Shown: positions 1 through 13,330, counted from the first letter of the stretch. The stretch is DNA of 64,000 nt from Flaccisagitta enflata (GCA_965153355.1 OZ231127.1:53258001-53322000), one strand, 5' to 3'. Numbers and translations are program-made. Notes: generated by a model not told the origin, from the sequence alone.

Positions 1-120
1 CCCACCCGTCCGCGACTGGTATTGGCCGTGTATCCGGCCTTGTTGAAATGCGAGCGGTCGTTGCATTACTGCCCCTGCGCAACTGTCCGCGACTGTCCTG
101 CCATTAATCCGGCCTTGTTA
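1..120 (+). mobile_element. Two right-end fragments of the hairpin-ended element
   Basis: Two successive right termini are present, ending near 44 and 119. Each has a CCGTCCGCGACT or similar subterminal motif followed by a CCGGCCTTGTT end, as in the better copies at 21433 and 30334. The first is cut by the window edge. The left halves are missing or not recognisable between them. Confidence 0.75.
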
Positions 121-184
121 TGAAGAACGTCTGTTTGCTAAAGTTTTCAGGTTCTTAATAGGTAGGTTCTTTTTTTTTAATATA

Positions 185-320
185 CTCGGCCAATCCCAGT
201 TGTGGGCAGGGGCGGAACTGCGCGTTTTCATACTTTCCGACTCGTGCTCACAGATGGACCGACGGACGGACGGACCAACGGGCCAAAGGCTCCTATAGAG
301 TTGCTTGTCCGCAACTAAAA
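185..320 (-). mobile_element. Hairpin-ended element, reverse copy
   Basis: On the minus strand this reads from a T-run and AGTTGCGGACAAGCAACT hairpin, through GGACGGACGG-type microsatellite, to a degraded right end (CAGTTGTGGGCAGGGGCGG on the plus strand). It has the same layout as the copies at 15396 and 22436. Confidence 0.8.
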
Positions 321-390
321 ACTATGAGAGGTACACATATAAATGATATATTGAAACCTGATTATGAAACCTTAGTCTCTTTACTTTTTA

Positions 391-697
391 GCAGGCCTGT
401 ATATAATTGAGGGGAGAAAAAATCAAAGGGTTTGGAGATGAGGAAGGGAAAGAAAGGGGAAAAAATAGAAAAAAAGAAAATTTTGGGAAAATAAAACTTT
501 TGGCAGCACCAAATCATAAAACTTGGTTAGTAAAACACAATTTAACACTATTTAAACCTTAAATACACTGTTTTATTGCTTTATTGGGAAGAAAATCAGA
601 TTTTGTAACCCGATGCGATGCATCGCAGGCAAGAAAATCAAAGGTGGGGGGGGGGGGGGAGAAATCAAAAGCCACTCAATTATATACACCCCTGCAG
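391..697. mobile_element. MITE with TATATAATTGAG terminal inverted repeats
   Basis: Left end GCAGGCCTGTATATAATTGAG-like and right end CTCAATTATATACACCCC are inverted. The interior (CTTAAATACACTGTTTTATTGC region) reappears inverted at 33255-33426, which has the same ends. A poly-G run of about 12 lies at 645-658. No coding capacity was seen. Confidence 0.7.
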
Positions 698-941
698 TTT
701 TTAGTAATAATTGGGGAAAAAAAAGTCAAAGTCAGTCTCGAATGAACGAGGACGGCTCGTCATTCAGGGGTGAGCAGAGCAAAATCTATCTCTATTTGTT
801 TTTTCCTTCTGGCGAGTTCAATTCGCTACTTCATTTTCTTATGCGAAAGATCGATTGCACCCTCGGACAAAATTGGTGAATTTGATAATTCTTTCATTTG
901 GTACGAAGCAGAATGCTCACGACAAATGTTCTTCGTGTTAT

Positions 942-1236
942 GATTTTTGAAAATTTATTTATGAAACATTCAAATTGATGGGGATAGGTCGGAAAGGTCT
1001 GGTGATTTTTTGAAGATTTATTTATGAAACATTCAATCTGATGGGCATAGGTCGGAAAGGTCTGGTGATAGGTCGGATAGGTGTGGGGATAGGTCTGATA
1101 GAGCTCGGGATAGGTCTGATAGAGCTCGGGATAGGTCTGATAGAGCTCGGGATAGATCTGATAGAGCTCGGATAAGGCATGATAGAGCTCGGAAAAGGTC
1201 TGAGCTAGGGATAGGTCTGATTGAGCTAGGGATAAG
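942..1236. repeat. Tandem duplication followed by a 21-bp minisatellite
   Basis: A block of about 75 bp (TTTATTTATGAAACATTCAA start) is present twice in tandem at 942-1065. It is followed by about seven degenerate copies of a 21-bp unit beginning GAGCTCGGGATAGGTCTG. The open frames here are repeat-derived. Confidence 0.8.
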
Positions 1237-1239
1237 TCT

Positions 1240-2035
1240 AAGAATTTATAAAGCCCAGCGCACCGTTTTGGCTGGCCTTGTTTCTTTAATCTCCTGGTTT
1301 TGCACGGGTGACTCTGTGAGCTGCCCTCTTTGCGTCGTCTTGACAGTGAGCTCAAAACGCTCAAAATCGCCGAAAAAGTAAAATGGAGACCAACCGACTG
1401 ACCAACCCACATTCGTTTCTACAGGCATATCTTCAGCTAAAACCGCGAAAATACGACATTTGAAAATGCGTTTTTTTTTTTGTTGTCATATTGAAGTGTG
1501 TATGTTTGCGTATCCAAATCTACATTTGTATCGTTTTTCTCATCAAATGGGATGTCCTTACTTGGCCTGAATACCAGAGAGGTCAGTGGCCTTCCAGACT
1601 CGGTGAAAATCGAGTGTTGACAGAAATCGTTCATAATGGGTGCAAATCAGATATTTTGCACATTTTTACTCTAGGACTCATTAATAAATGGCTTTCCACT
1701 GTCACAGCCCAAAAATCTCACTTTTTTCAAAAATTTTGTGTCCTCACTGAGTGATCAAATAACAAGCCTGAAATTGTTAATGTAGCGCCAGTAAAACATA
1801 CTTTTCTTTTTTTGCACAATAATGCACAGCATAAGACCACTTCTTTTATAACGCTGATTGAGTTTGGAACAAATTGGGGACAGTTTGATCACCGCCCGGT
1901 CCCGCCCAAGAGCGCTTTTCATGGGATTTCCAGTTCTTGGAATATGTAAATTAAGCCAAAATGAGTTTGGTCCATTAGCAGAATCCATGTCCAACGGTCG
2001 ATTTTAATGTGTTTACACTATCCTTTAGCCCTCCA
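1240..2035. other. No supported feature
   Basis: AT-rich sequence with short open frames on both strands. None has splice-site context, family resemblance or a plausible start. I see no RNA gene or clear repeat in it. Confidence 0.5.
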
Positions 2036-2039
2036 GGTG

Positions 2040-2245
2040 TCCCCGCATTAATTCATTTATTCATTTGTTCATTCATTCATTCATTCATTCATTCATTCAT
2101 TCAGTCTTTTGCTGATTCTATGTCAATGGTAGGTCTTTGACAAAGAAGAGGAAGAGGAGGAAAAAGAGGAAGAAGAAGAAGAAGAAGAAGAAGAAGAAGA
2201 AGAAGAAGAAGAAGAAGAAGAAGAAGAAGAAGAAGAAAGTACTAG
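2040..2245. repeat. ATTC and AAG microsatellites
   Basis: An (ATTC)n run lies at about 2047-2102 and an (AAG)n run at about 2165-2240. A further short ATTC cluster is near 2603-2640. The K-rich and S/F-rich frames across it are translation of the repeat. Confidence 0.9.
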
Positions 2246-2499
2246 ATAGGAAGACAAGGTGGAATGAGACGGAGAAAAATAAGGACAGGGAGAAATCAAA
2301 CCAGAAGGGAGAAGTCGACGCAGAGGCACATGCATTTATCAGATGTTTGTATTGTTTGGTCAAGTATATTTCATCATTTCAATTCCAACTTTTTTGGCTC
2401 AGACAGTCCATTTGTTTGTTGGCCCATTGGTCAGTCCATTATGCTTAAGTATGAAAACTCACAAATAAGTGGAGAAAGGGGGAGGCGTGGAAGGAAAGA

Positions 2500-3290
2500 T
2501 TAACGCCGTTTGTGAACATGCCGTAACCCTGTTAACATTATCATCATTCAATAAACACGCATTCACGCTTTTCTCCAGTTTCCAATTGTTCACTTACCAA
2601 ATCATTCATTCATTCATTTATTTATTCATTTGTTAATTCATTTGTTCTCACAGGGGGGGGGGGGATGTCAACTTCTTGGTGATTTCCTATGTAAAAATCA
2701 ATGCAGGATTAAATAGACTCAAGGTGCCTTTCATTTTTAGGGACGGAGGCCAAATTTTTGTTATCTGTGTCATATTTTTATTGATAATTCGTAAAATTTT
2801 AGATCTCAGATCATCTGAACTGGTTTCCCGCATTGAGCTCACTTAATTGTAAGCAGTAAGACAAAAAAAATCCACTTCTGGGCCCCAACTGTCAATTTTT
2901 TACGTATTTTTGCTAGTAGTAACCATCGTCAAAATGATGTAACTATGATGTAACAAATGCTGTTAATGAATATACTTCATGTTCATTTCAGAAAGAAAAG
3001 GTATTTTCTTCCCTAATGTTATCATGGGATGTGTTCCCAAAGGTCAGGAATGATCTGACCGCTCTGCGTTCGTTAAACTCCATGAAAAATGTGATTACAC
3101 CCTCCTCACCAAAAGGGTCATTTTTTCTGCTATTTTCGGACAATTTTTTACTATTTTCAATTTACGATAATTTTTCCAGTCATGTAATACAAGGGAGGCA
3201 CAAAAAATGGTACATTTTTCAAGAGTAATGTCCAACCTGACCAACAAAATTGATTTGGACCCTTTTCGACAAAAAAGATTTGATTTATGA
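2500..3290. other. No supported feature
   Basis: AT-rich sequence with a poly-G run at about 2655-2664. Nothing coding or structured is convincing. Confidence 0.5.
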
Positions 3291-3700
3291 AGCCAAACAG
3301 AATTTCGGACAATCGCGATTTTCGTATTTGTAGACATTTTTTAATTTGTCCCATCCATGTCTCGTGTCAGTGATGATGTTCTTAATTTTTACCAACAAGA
3401 GCCGATGATGTAATTTTTCTCCGGTCGCTTCGTTTGTAAAAAAGTCGAAGAGACGAAGTCCCTTCGGTCTTTTTGAGTCCTGCAGAGTTTTTTGGATTTC
3501 CCTTTTTCTCATGAAGCGCTTGAGAAAGTTGCTGCATTTTGGGGGCAGAACGAGACTACGCATGAAATTAATAGCTAAGAAAGAGCTTATTCTCCTCTTT
3601 CAGATGACACCAAGCAGAATTCTGTGCGATCAATAGTTTTGGAGCTATGATTTTTTGAATCTTTTTTTATTTTTCCGCATTTTTCGCGGTTTCCCAAAAA
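3290..3700. mobile_element. Fragment of a dispersed repeat with a GTCGAAG hairpin
   Basis: Contains AAAAAAGTCGAAG... with an inverted CTTTTTGAG partner, then AAGAAAGAGCTTATTCTCCT and a CCAAGCAGAATTCT segment. The same order of blocks recurs at 27730-27990 and, in part, at 6840, 10800, 34735 and 59320. It appears to be an old interspersed element. Confidence 0.55.
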
Positions 3701-3993
3701 CCGAGGAATCAAGTCTATTTGAACTTTGAAATGTCCCAGGTGATAATTGTGCATCCTGGCGGCACAGTCTCTCTCTCATTTCAACTCCGGACTCTATGAG
3801 AGGCTTTGTCTGTCAGTCCATCCATTAGTCTGTTGGTCTGTCTGTCCGTCGGAGTGGAAAAAAAAGTGGTCGAGATGCTTGTGTGTGGGGGTTGGGGTGT
3901 GGATGGGCGTTGGATGCCTTTGTCCACCTGTCTGCAATGATAACCCTGTGTTACATGTTTTTCTCTGTTTCTCTCTCTGTCTATTTCTCCCCC

Positions 3994-4094
<101 letters not shown>

Positions 4095-4808
4095 ATTAGC
4101 CGCTTATATTGTCCGGTCGCTTCGTAATTACGGGGGCCTTCAACCAAAATGAAAATCACCTCTAGTTTCCTTTTTTTCTTTCCTCTGTAGAGACTGGAAC
4201 GGAATTTCGGACAAATGCTATTTTCGTTTTTGTAGACATTTTTGCCGCAAAGACAAGCTGTGACGAATCGTCCACTCTAACTCTGAATAGACGCCAAGAA
4301 ACAAGTTCAAGGTTCATGAGCAGTCACAATTAGTTCTGGAAAGGCCTCAGGATGTTTATTTCGCATGCTGCTGCATGTTGCAGCACAGTTGCAGCACTTT
4401 TACAGCACTTTTTCGCAAAATCGTATTTTTCTCTTAAAAATCAGTCTCTCCCGTTGGTCTTCAAGTATATAAGCATTTAAGTTTGATGCTTGGTGGTCAT
4501 GTGCACGCTTTAAGTAACACATGCGGCACAATTGCAGCATACTTGCTGCACATTTGTAGCATACATCAAAAATCGTATTTTTTTCTCAAATTCATCTTTT
4601 TCCTGTTGGTCTGAGTGCTTCTTAATCACTTTGGGGATTGATAGTCATGTTGAAGACTAGAAGAATATTTTAACACATGCAGCATAATTGCAGCACATTT
4701 GCTGCATATTTGCTGCATACTCGGAAAATTGCCGTTTACAAGTCATTTTCTTGACTGTATGGGGCATGTAAGACTCATAGATTCAGTTCGATCTATGGGG
4801 AAGATAAC

Positions 4809-4946
4809 TAACAAGGCCAAGATAACTAACAATCCAGTTGCGGACGGTTGGGCAGGAGCAGTAATGTGAAAACCAAAATGTGACCTACCGACCGACCGAC
4901 TGACCGACACGGCAAGGTGTTGAGGCGCGTGTCCGCAACTAAAAAT
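4809..4946 (-). mobile_element. Hairpin-ended element nested in the duplication
   Basis: On the minus strand it reads T-run, AGTTGCGGACACGCGCC, (GGTC)n-type core, then CCGTCCGCAACT and an ACAAGGCC-complement end. The orthologous copy is at 53605-53742, so it inserted before the duplication. Confidence 0.85.
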
Positions 4947-5075
4947 ACTATAATGGATTTTTTCATGATTGATTAACCTGTGTGAAGTAAAGAAACTCTA
5001 AAATATTGAGAGAAACTTAAAGACACGGAGAATGAAATGACTTATATTTGTGAAAGTTACAACAGTCATCAAGGA

Positions 5076-5318
5076 TTAACGAGAAAATGAGAAAACGAGA
5101 AATTCATCAATTAGAACCTTTTGGTTTTTCTTTCTTTTCCTCCTTTTTATTTCCTTCATTCTTACACTTCTCGTAACTTTTTCTCTTCTGTTCCTTCCTC
5201 CTCTCTTCCTTTTCACTGGCACTAGTCTCACGAGGTCTACCCCTTTGCGGTGGCAATGCATTTGGACAATGATTGAATTGAAGGATGAAAACACATTCTG
5301 ACTAGTTGCAAATTTCAC
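5076..5318 (-). other. Short basic open frame preserved in both duplicate copies
   Basis: An 80-codon open frame is kept identically at 53873-54115. An overlapping minus-strand frame reads PPQRGRPRETSASEKEERRK..., with an AT-hook-like RGRP and a Lys/Glu-rich tail ending in a stop, which resembles the tail of a nuclear or transposase protein. Because the two copies are nearly identical overall, preservation alone does not show selection. I do not recognise a family. Confidence 0.25.
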
Positions 5319-7345
5319 AGTAGCAAGTAATTGGCTAACTGGCCTTATTGAAATCTAAGTGTTACAATCATATTTATCATAGTACTCTAAGTTCTAATTA
5401 TCGAACTGTGAAAGAATTCAGTTTTAAAAACACCTTACTCAAGCGGCCCCCTAGGTAATGACAAACGATTTATGACAGGGTCAGCTGATAGATCACACTT
5501 CGACCAAGACCAACATTTAATGCAAGAAAACGAAGCAAATAAATATGTCGGGTTGCAAACGAAGGCAAAGTTTCGGTTTCAGATTCTTTCTATAACTATA
5601 TTATTAACAAGATTATTATCTTTTAAATAAAATTTATAGTTTTATAGTTTGGAATTATCTCTTCAGTATAAAAAAACCAGTATGATAAGGGCATTGCTTT
5701 GTTTTATTGATAAAAACAAGAAATGATCACTCAAAACAATAGATTCTTTCAAAATGATAGAGCATAAATTCAAATTGAACAATAAACAATATTTCTGCCA
5801 GAAAACTCCAATTCTGGCCTGGGGCCCATCATTTTGGCCATTTAGACCCAAATTGGTGCCTCCAACATCTAGATTCTAACCACATGTGTGCCATTTTGCT
5901 TGGATTTGGGTTATTTTTCTTAGATTTGGGCTATATTGCTTGGATTTAGGCTATTTAGCAGAATTTGGGTCAGAATAGGCCCTAAAGGAGACATAGCCCT
6001 AAGGATGGGTCTTTGGCCTCACTGCTCCTGCCCGAATGAAGGAGTGACCTCGAATATGGCCCCAGCCCACCCGCACGCGACTAAGGTAGCCGTGTATCGG
6101 CCTTAATATTTCTAACAAAGGCGCAAATTGTCCACTTTACGAAGAACTGCGGCTACCATGACCAGGTAAAAAAAGTTAAACTTACATACATAAAAGTATG
6201 GAAATTTGAAGCATTATGTCGATCCTTTGCTTCGAAGACAGAAAAAAAGATTGCTTACCATAAGTCTTGAGCCTTCATTTCACAATTTAGCCAAGTGAAA
6301 ACCATCTTTGCGATTTCAAACTTGGCAGAACTGAATTTGGTGAAAAAAGCCTAATTTGTATAGTCCACCGGAAAAACGCGTTTTACACGAGAAAAAAAGC
6401 CCATTAAGAAGAGCCGATTGCGGATTTGATTTGCCAAAACATCATATTTAGTGAAAAGAAAAAGAAATTGGAAGATTTTTCATTTTTGATTTTTCCATAT
6501 TTGGCACCTGACCTCCACCCCTAATCACGAAGAGCACCTCAAGCTGTGAGGGACGTACTCTTTATTTCTCGAATTCTCTGCACAATGGGTTGAACCAACT
6601 AAAATATGGGACAAAAGTAAAAGAATATAATTATGTATTAATTTTATTTTTTTTAAAAAATCTATTTTTTCATTTCATCCATTAATATGTATTAGTTGAT
6701 TTAGATAATTAACAATTTTAGTATGTTTTCTATATTGTTCCTCTTATCATTAATTCAAAGATATATTTTTTACAGTAAAATGGGTATCTCATTCGGCTGA
6801 TTGTGAAATTGTGAAATTGATAGATTAAGTAAATCTAATAATTCTCTTTCATTTGGTGCCAAGCAGAATTGTCTATGATATTTTTCAAGTTATAACTTTT
6901 AGATTTATTTACAAAAAAGTCAAATTGATTTTTTTTCTTGATTTTTTATAATTCTATATAGGAATAATAGAGGAGTATATCTATGCTTATTTGAAAAATA
7001 CAAATACAAGCATGTCTATGAGCATAACATGTCATCCGTGCAGTGATTTTACCATGTTAGAAAAAAGACCTTTTTTCCTAAAAAATCAGTGGTCAAGTGG
7101 TAATGACATGTATCCATGATGCGCCGACCCTTTAGGGGGAATTCCTACCCAGGTGGGGGTCTGGACAGTTAGGAATGATGTACCACCAAGGTTTGGTTGT
7201 CGAGTTTGGATGATATCGTCACTTTATGGGTCCCCAACACTTATAGCACCGCCCTCTAACTTTACTTCATCTCCTTTCCTCTCCGTTGATCTTGTTCACC
7301 CACTCGTCTCAATCCCATTTCTTTCTCTCTCCCTTCTCCTTTTTT

Positions 7346-7470
7346 TTAGTTGCGGACACGCAACTCTATAAGAAGCTTTGTCAGTCCGTCAGTCGGTCCG
7401 TCGGTCCGGACCGTAAATTGATCGAGTCGAAAAGTGGAAAACACATTTCACCCCTGCCCACTCACTCATA
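7346..7470 (+). mobile_element. Hairpin-ended element, left part
   Basis: Starts in a T-run with a perfect AGTTGCGGACACGCAACT hairpin and CTATAAGAAGC, then CCGTCGGTCCG core and CGAGTCGAAAAGTGG. The right end is degraded (CTCACTCATAACTGG). Confidence 0.85.
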
Positions 7471-7549
7471 ACTGGTTATAAATGTCAACCTTATTTATAT
7501 TCTTTTTATTTCTATTTTAATTTTTATTTTTTTAGTTTATGATTTTACC

Positions 7550-7687
7550 AACTATAAGAAGGCTTTGTCGATCTGTCGGTCGGTCAGTCGATTACCGTCC
7601 ATAACCATCGAGTCAAAAAGTGGGAAAACGCGCATTTCCGCCCCTGCCCACCCGTCCGCAACTGATGGCCGTGTATCCGGCCTTGTT
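7550..7687 (+). mobile_element. Hairpin-ended element lacking its left hairpin
   Basis: Begins at ACTATAAGAAGGC, missing the first hairpin. It then has the CGGTCGGTCAGTCG core, CGCATTTCCGCCCCTGCCC, CCGTCCGCAACT and the right hairpin GGCCGTGTATCCGGCC followed by TTGTT. It is a good reference for the right end. Confidence 0.9.
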
Positions 7688-7699
7688 GTTTTTCTGACA

Positions 7700-7880
7700 C
7701 AGTTAGGCATCACTAGAGCGCGTGTCAAGGGACCACACAAAATTGTGTTTTATAGTGAAACTGCTTTATTGCTAACATAGAAAAAAACTATGAAAAAATC
7801 TATAGGATGAACTATAAAAAAAACATGCATGCCTTCAAGGCGGGTGCGCGCTATACTAGCGGTGCTCCACTGTGTCTCTT
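7700..7880. mobile_element. MITE with CACTAGAGCGCG-type inverted ends
   Basis: The left end (CATCACTAGAGCGCGTG) and right end (GGGTGCGCGCTATACTAG) are imperfect inverted repeats. The interior includes TATAGTGAAACTGC. Related ends occur at 43355-43390 and bound the element at 48690-49437. Confidence 0.55.
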
Positions 7881-8089
7881 TTATTTCAATACTTTTCTTT
7901 CATTTTTAATCCCTGTTGTTCTTTACAGGTGTTATGAGGCATATGAGTTATCTATATAAGAATATTAAAGAGATTTCAAACATTTCCAAGAGGCGCCGCC
8001 CCTCGCCTCTCCACAATTTGAATGCCTGGTTCTTTTCATCCAGATCTTTATCGGATATGAAACTGTGCTGAAGTTACTTTTAAATTCGG

Positions 8090-9050
<961 letters not shown>

Positions 9051-9267
9051 TAAACGCGCAAAGAAAAGTTTTGTGTCCTCTCTTTGACAGACCTTGTGAG
9101 GATGATGGGAAATGAGTCGAGTATAGTGATTCGACTTTTTGAAACGCGGGGGAGAATTACAGTTATTAGGTAATTCCAGATAGAAGGAGATATTGGTTCA
9201 AAACTGGTCAATTTCAAAAACCTGTAAAAAAAGATGAATCATGAGACAGTGTTTTTGGGCAACAAAG

Positions 9268-9560
9268 GGGTCTATGACCTGTGCTTTCAAATATGGAGAA
9301 ATTTCTTCTTCTTCTTCTCCTCCTTCGTCCCCCTACCCCCTCGAGGTTTAAATCCCAGCTTCGTTACTCCAATCCAGCCTTGAAGCTCAAATCCCAGAAT
9401 CCCTGCCACGAGGCTTAGATCACAGCCTTCTTAGTTTCAAGGTTCAAATCACAGCCTCATAGTCCAAAACGCAGTGTTGAGATTCAAAATTTAGATGTCA
9501 GGCCAAATTTCAGCCTCGAGGTCCCAATTCCATTTTTAGGCCAAAATTAAAACCATCAGC
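9268..9560 (+). mobile_element. Truncated GCAGCGG-family element
   Basis: Begins with TATGACCTGTGCTTTCAAAT, matching the subterminal part of the copies at 31405 and 42818. It continues with the TCTTCTCCTCC stretch and degenerate AAATCCCAGCCTTGAGGCTC repeats. Neither terminal GCAGCGGCC end is present. Confidence 0.7.
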
Positions 9561-10214
9561 TATTTCCAAATCAAACTCTCTGCGAAGACTTTCTCTGCCC
9601 TGGCAGGTGCTAACAAGCCTCAATGAGCACCAATGAATGGGTTTCTGTCACTGACAACAGCCATCACCGGGTATTTTCAATGACGACCAAACTAACAAAA
9701 TTAACATCCAAGATCTGTCCAGTTTTGTGGACCTTCAAAATCCCAACAAACTTCAGCTTAGGGCCAAGTAGATATGTATAAAATGCTGGTTTGAGTCAAA
9801 TATTTACCTTCCCCCTTTCCTTCCTCCTCATCCCAAAATCCATCCCTCCTACCTCCCTTCTCTCCCCCGGCCTCTCGCCCCTCCATCCTCCCCCGGCCTC
9901 ACCCTCCTCACCCAGCCTCTCCCCCCTCGTCTTCATTGGTCTCCCCCCCCCCTTCCTTTTAAATTCTTTGCAAAAGTATAGAGTGCGACCTATCAAATGA
10001 AAGGGAATTTTGCCTAGATTAACAATATGGAGTCAAAAATTGAGTCAATACAACTCACAAGAATCTGTAGTACCACCACCCTCCCTGTAAGTGAAAAATC
10101 GATTTTTTTCAAAAAGCGCTCCAGGAAAGATTTCCCTCTCGATGGTTCTTATATTGTAGACATATAAGCTTGGCAAAACTGCGAAAAAACCCACCGTAAT
10201 GTCCTCCTCGGCAA
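9561..10214. other. No gene; pyrimidine-rich patch
   Basis: A C/T-rich stretch lies at 9806-9960. The remainder is AT-rich with no supported feature. Confidence 0.5.
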
Positions 10215-10789
10215 CCTCCTATTAGTCCTAAGATACTTTGTACTAAGACCCGTTAGTCCTTGGGTCTACTAGTCCTAAGACTAAATAGTCCTAAGGCTTT
10301 TCAGACCTTAGGTTTGTTAGTCCTAAAGCAATTGGCCTAAGAGGGTTAGATAGTCCTAAGTTAAGAGGTCTATTAATCCTATAAGCAACTTGGATGTTGG
10401 GTCTATTAGTTCTAAGGTCCATTAGTCCTAAAAAAATTTTTGGGTCTTCTAGTCCTAAGGGAGGGGTTTTATAGTCCTAAAGACAATCTTTATCATGACT
10501 GACACTGATCTGGTTGAATATCAGTAGGACTAGTAGACCTTCCCCTCAGTACCACCAAGGGTTTACTAGTCCTAAGAAGCAAAGTGACTTCATGGTTTTA
10601 GGACAAGTAAACCCTACAACAGGGTTTGCTAGTACTAGATACTTGATTTGCCCTTTTTTGCTAAGGTCTAATCAGGGCTCGGCAAAATTTTTGGCTGCCT
10701 ACAAGCTAGATTTTTTCAATACTTCCTGCCTACAAAATCTAAGCACGAATGTCTCAATATAAGCGTATTAAAAAAATTTACTTAGTTAT

Positions 10790-11038
10790 TGGAAAAAAGT
10801 TGAATTACGTAATTCGACTTTTTGAAACGTAGGGGAGAAATAAAGTTTTCCATTTTCAGTTTGCGGCAATTTTCGCAAGTTGTGCCATTTTGGGGCTGGG
10901 AGTATACATTTTTTTTCTATTGATCTCAATTTTTTGGTCTTATGTAACCAGAGGGAAGAGTGAACATGTTACGCAAATTGACCCTGACTTTTATGAGAGA
11001 GAGAGAGAGAGAGAGATAGAGAGAGAGAGAAAAAAAAA

Positions 11039-11137
<99 letters not shown>

Positions 11138-11191
11138 AAAGAGAGAGAGAAAAAGAGAGAGAGAGAGAAAAAGAGAGAGAGAGAGAAAAAA

Positions 11192-11237
<46 letters not shown>

Positions 11238-11440
11238 TCACACACACGCACACACACACACACATGCACACACACACACTCAGACAAAAACGACCGAAAG
11301 GAAAAAAAAGCACAGATTGAATAACAAAAACATACAATCAACCAGACATCATGAGATGCACACAGAGAAGAACAAGCACTGAAAAAAAAACTTCCATTTA
11401 TGCTTGCGTGCTTGGGCACTTTACCATACCCTGGACTGTC
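10790..11440 (+). mobile_element. Dispersed element carrying a long GA tract
   Basis: Order: AATTACGTAATTCGAC palindrome, GTCTTATGTAACCAGAGG, (GA)n with AAAA interruptions (10996-11237), (CA)n (11238-11280), then CAACCAGACATCATGAGATG and GCACTGAAAAAAAAAC. The same blocks recur at 27726-28670, and inverted at 30940-31375. The microsatellite is therefore part of a mobile unit. Confidence 0.75.
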
Positions 11441-11489
11441 TAATAGACCCTTAGCCAGGGTCTATAAGTCCTAATAAGGAGATCAACTT

Positions 11490-12335
11490 ACATATACAGA
11501 ATTTGTTTATTAGGACTAATAAACCCTCTAACAGGGTTTGCTAGTCCTAACTACTTGATTTGCCCCTTCTTGCTTAGGACTAGTGGACCATTAGCCAGGG
11601 TCTGTTAGTCCTAATGAGGAGATTAACCTATAAGTACAAAATATCCATATTAGGACTAGTAAACCCTGTCACAGGGTTTACTAGACCTAAATTCTTGATT
11701 TGCCCCTTCTTGCTTAGGACTAACAAACCTTAAGCCAGGGTCTATTAGTCCTAATGAGAAGATCAACCTTCAAGTACAAAATCTCCATATTAGGACTAGT
11801 AAACCCCCTGTGACAGGGTTTACTTACAGACCTTAAACATTTGATTTTCCCCTTTTCTCTTAGGACTAACAAACCCTAAGCCAGGGTCAGTTAGTCCTAC
11901 TAATGGAGATCAACCTTCAAGTACATAATTTCCATATTAGGACTAGTAAACCCTGTCACAGGGTTTACTAGACCTAAATCCTTGATTTGCCCTTTCTTGC
12001 TTAGGACTAACAAACCCTAAGCCAGGGTCTGTTAGTCCTAATGAGGAGATTAACCTTCAAGTACAAAATATCCATATTAGGCTAGTAAACCCTGTCACAG
12101 GGTTTATTAGACCTAAGTCCTTGATTTGCCCCTTCTTGCTTAGGACTTAAAAACCTTAAGCCAGGGTCTATTAGTCCTAATGAGGAGATCGACCTTCAAG
12201 TACAAAATCTCCATATTAGGACTAGTAAACCCTGTTACAGGGTTTACTGGACCTAAATTCTTGATTTGCCCCTTCTTGCTTAGGACTAACAAACCCTAAG
12301 CCAGGGTCTATTAGTCCTAATGTTATGACATGGTT
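11490..12335. repeat. Palindrome-bearing satellite, about 140-bp monomers, six copies
   Basis: TTGATTTGCCCCTTCTTGCT recurs at about 11564, 11697, 11842, 11982, 12125 and 12263, so the period is about 133-145 bp. Each monomer carries two hairpins: AGTAAACCCTGT with its exact inverse one base away, and TTAGGACTAACA with TGTTAGTCCTAA flanking a short AACCCTAAGCCAGGGT loop. Confidence 0.85.
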
Positions 12336-12639
12336 TCCTAGTCCTAAAACCTTTTTAGGCATAAATCAACTATCAGTTAGGACTAGTAGACCTGCTCCCT
12401 TAGGCCTAGTCAACCTTAGAACTACCACACCTTAGTACTCAAAAACCCTTCTGTTAGGTCTATCAGACCCTCCTCATTCATTTCCTTTAGGACTAGTCGG
12501 CCCTGTCAGTTAGGACTAGTAAACCCTAGTACTTATAGACTCTAGGTCTAATAGACCTTAGGACAGTTAAACCCTAAGACAATAAAACCCTAGTACAAAG
12601 TATCTTAGGCCTACTAGACCGTACCCGTCATCCTCACCC

Positions 12640-13045
12640 TGAATTGGTCGTCAGACAGTAGTGCCTTGGTCGATCGACTTGATGGGAAATTTGCGGGTTC
12701 CCATATAAAGTACCATGCGCTAGAAAACAACACATCGCTCTGTCGTGTATAGCTCGTTATTAAGAGGAAAAACTACAAAAAAATCATCCAATTTGAATAC
12801 ATGAAATGAAAGCCCTTCTTCCAAGCTTTGTTGACCAACCGACCGACCAACCGACTCCGCACTCAAAGACATACTTTTTCAACAAAAAAAAATTTTACAG
12901 CATAATTTTGTTGTCCAACATTAGCTCTATCGATAAGCTAGGCTCAGCAATCATGTAGGGAAAAAAAGACTTTCCTCGCAAGTGATGCTCGGCTCTTACC
13001 ACAATGACAAGTTAGCGATGCAATCATGCAAGGGAATCGAGATAA
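12640..13045. other. No supported feature
   Basis: Unique-looking AT-rich sequence. GACCAACCGACCGACCAACC at about 12833 hints at an eroded core of the hairpin-ended family, but no ends are visible. Confidence 0.4.
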
Positions 13046-13196
13046 AAAATGATACCTAGAACTTTGAGGTTCCGACATAACTTGCTCCTTCCAATCTCCT
13101 TTTTATTCAATTTTTCCTCTCATTTTTTTAAATGTTGCTTCTGTTTGCTTCGAAGCTCATTTTACATCCGTTCATCGTCGAAAATTTGTAAGAAAC

Positions 13197-13330
13197 TCCA
13201 GTTGCCGACGGTACAGCCAGCATTCCTCCGATCGATTGCGGTAGATGCAGATCGTCCAAGAAATAAGTATCGCGGGGATGTGGCTTTGACGTTTGAAATG
13301 GAACCGATTTACCCGGGCATGACAATTTAA
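13197..13330 (+). CDS. Doubtful coding-like stretch, possible terminal exon
   Basis: After a possible acceptor (AACTCCAG) the plus frame stays open for 44 codons to TAA at 13330 (LPTVQPAFLRS... ending YPGMTI), with balanced codon use unlike the surrounding repeats. The minus strand is also open through the same bases, so strand and reality are uncertain. No family is recognised and no poly(A) signal follows closely. Confidence 0.2.

Larger units (their letters stand above)
10215..12620. mobile_element. Foldback element built from TAGTCCTAA hairpin repeats
   Basis: The left end (CTAAGATACTTTGTACTAAG, about 10227) and right end (CTAGTACAAAGTATCTTAGG, about 12590) are inverted repeats. The interior is filled with TTAGTCCTAA/TTAGGACTAA motifs in both orientations. 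A GA-tract element (10790-11440) is nested inside. Confidence 0.8.

Noticed and set aside
11490-12335. Regularly spaced palindromes suggesting a CRISPR array
   Set aside because: Monomers of about 140 bp are similar throughout, there are no unique spacers, and the context is a eukaryotic foldback element.
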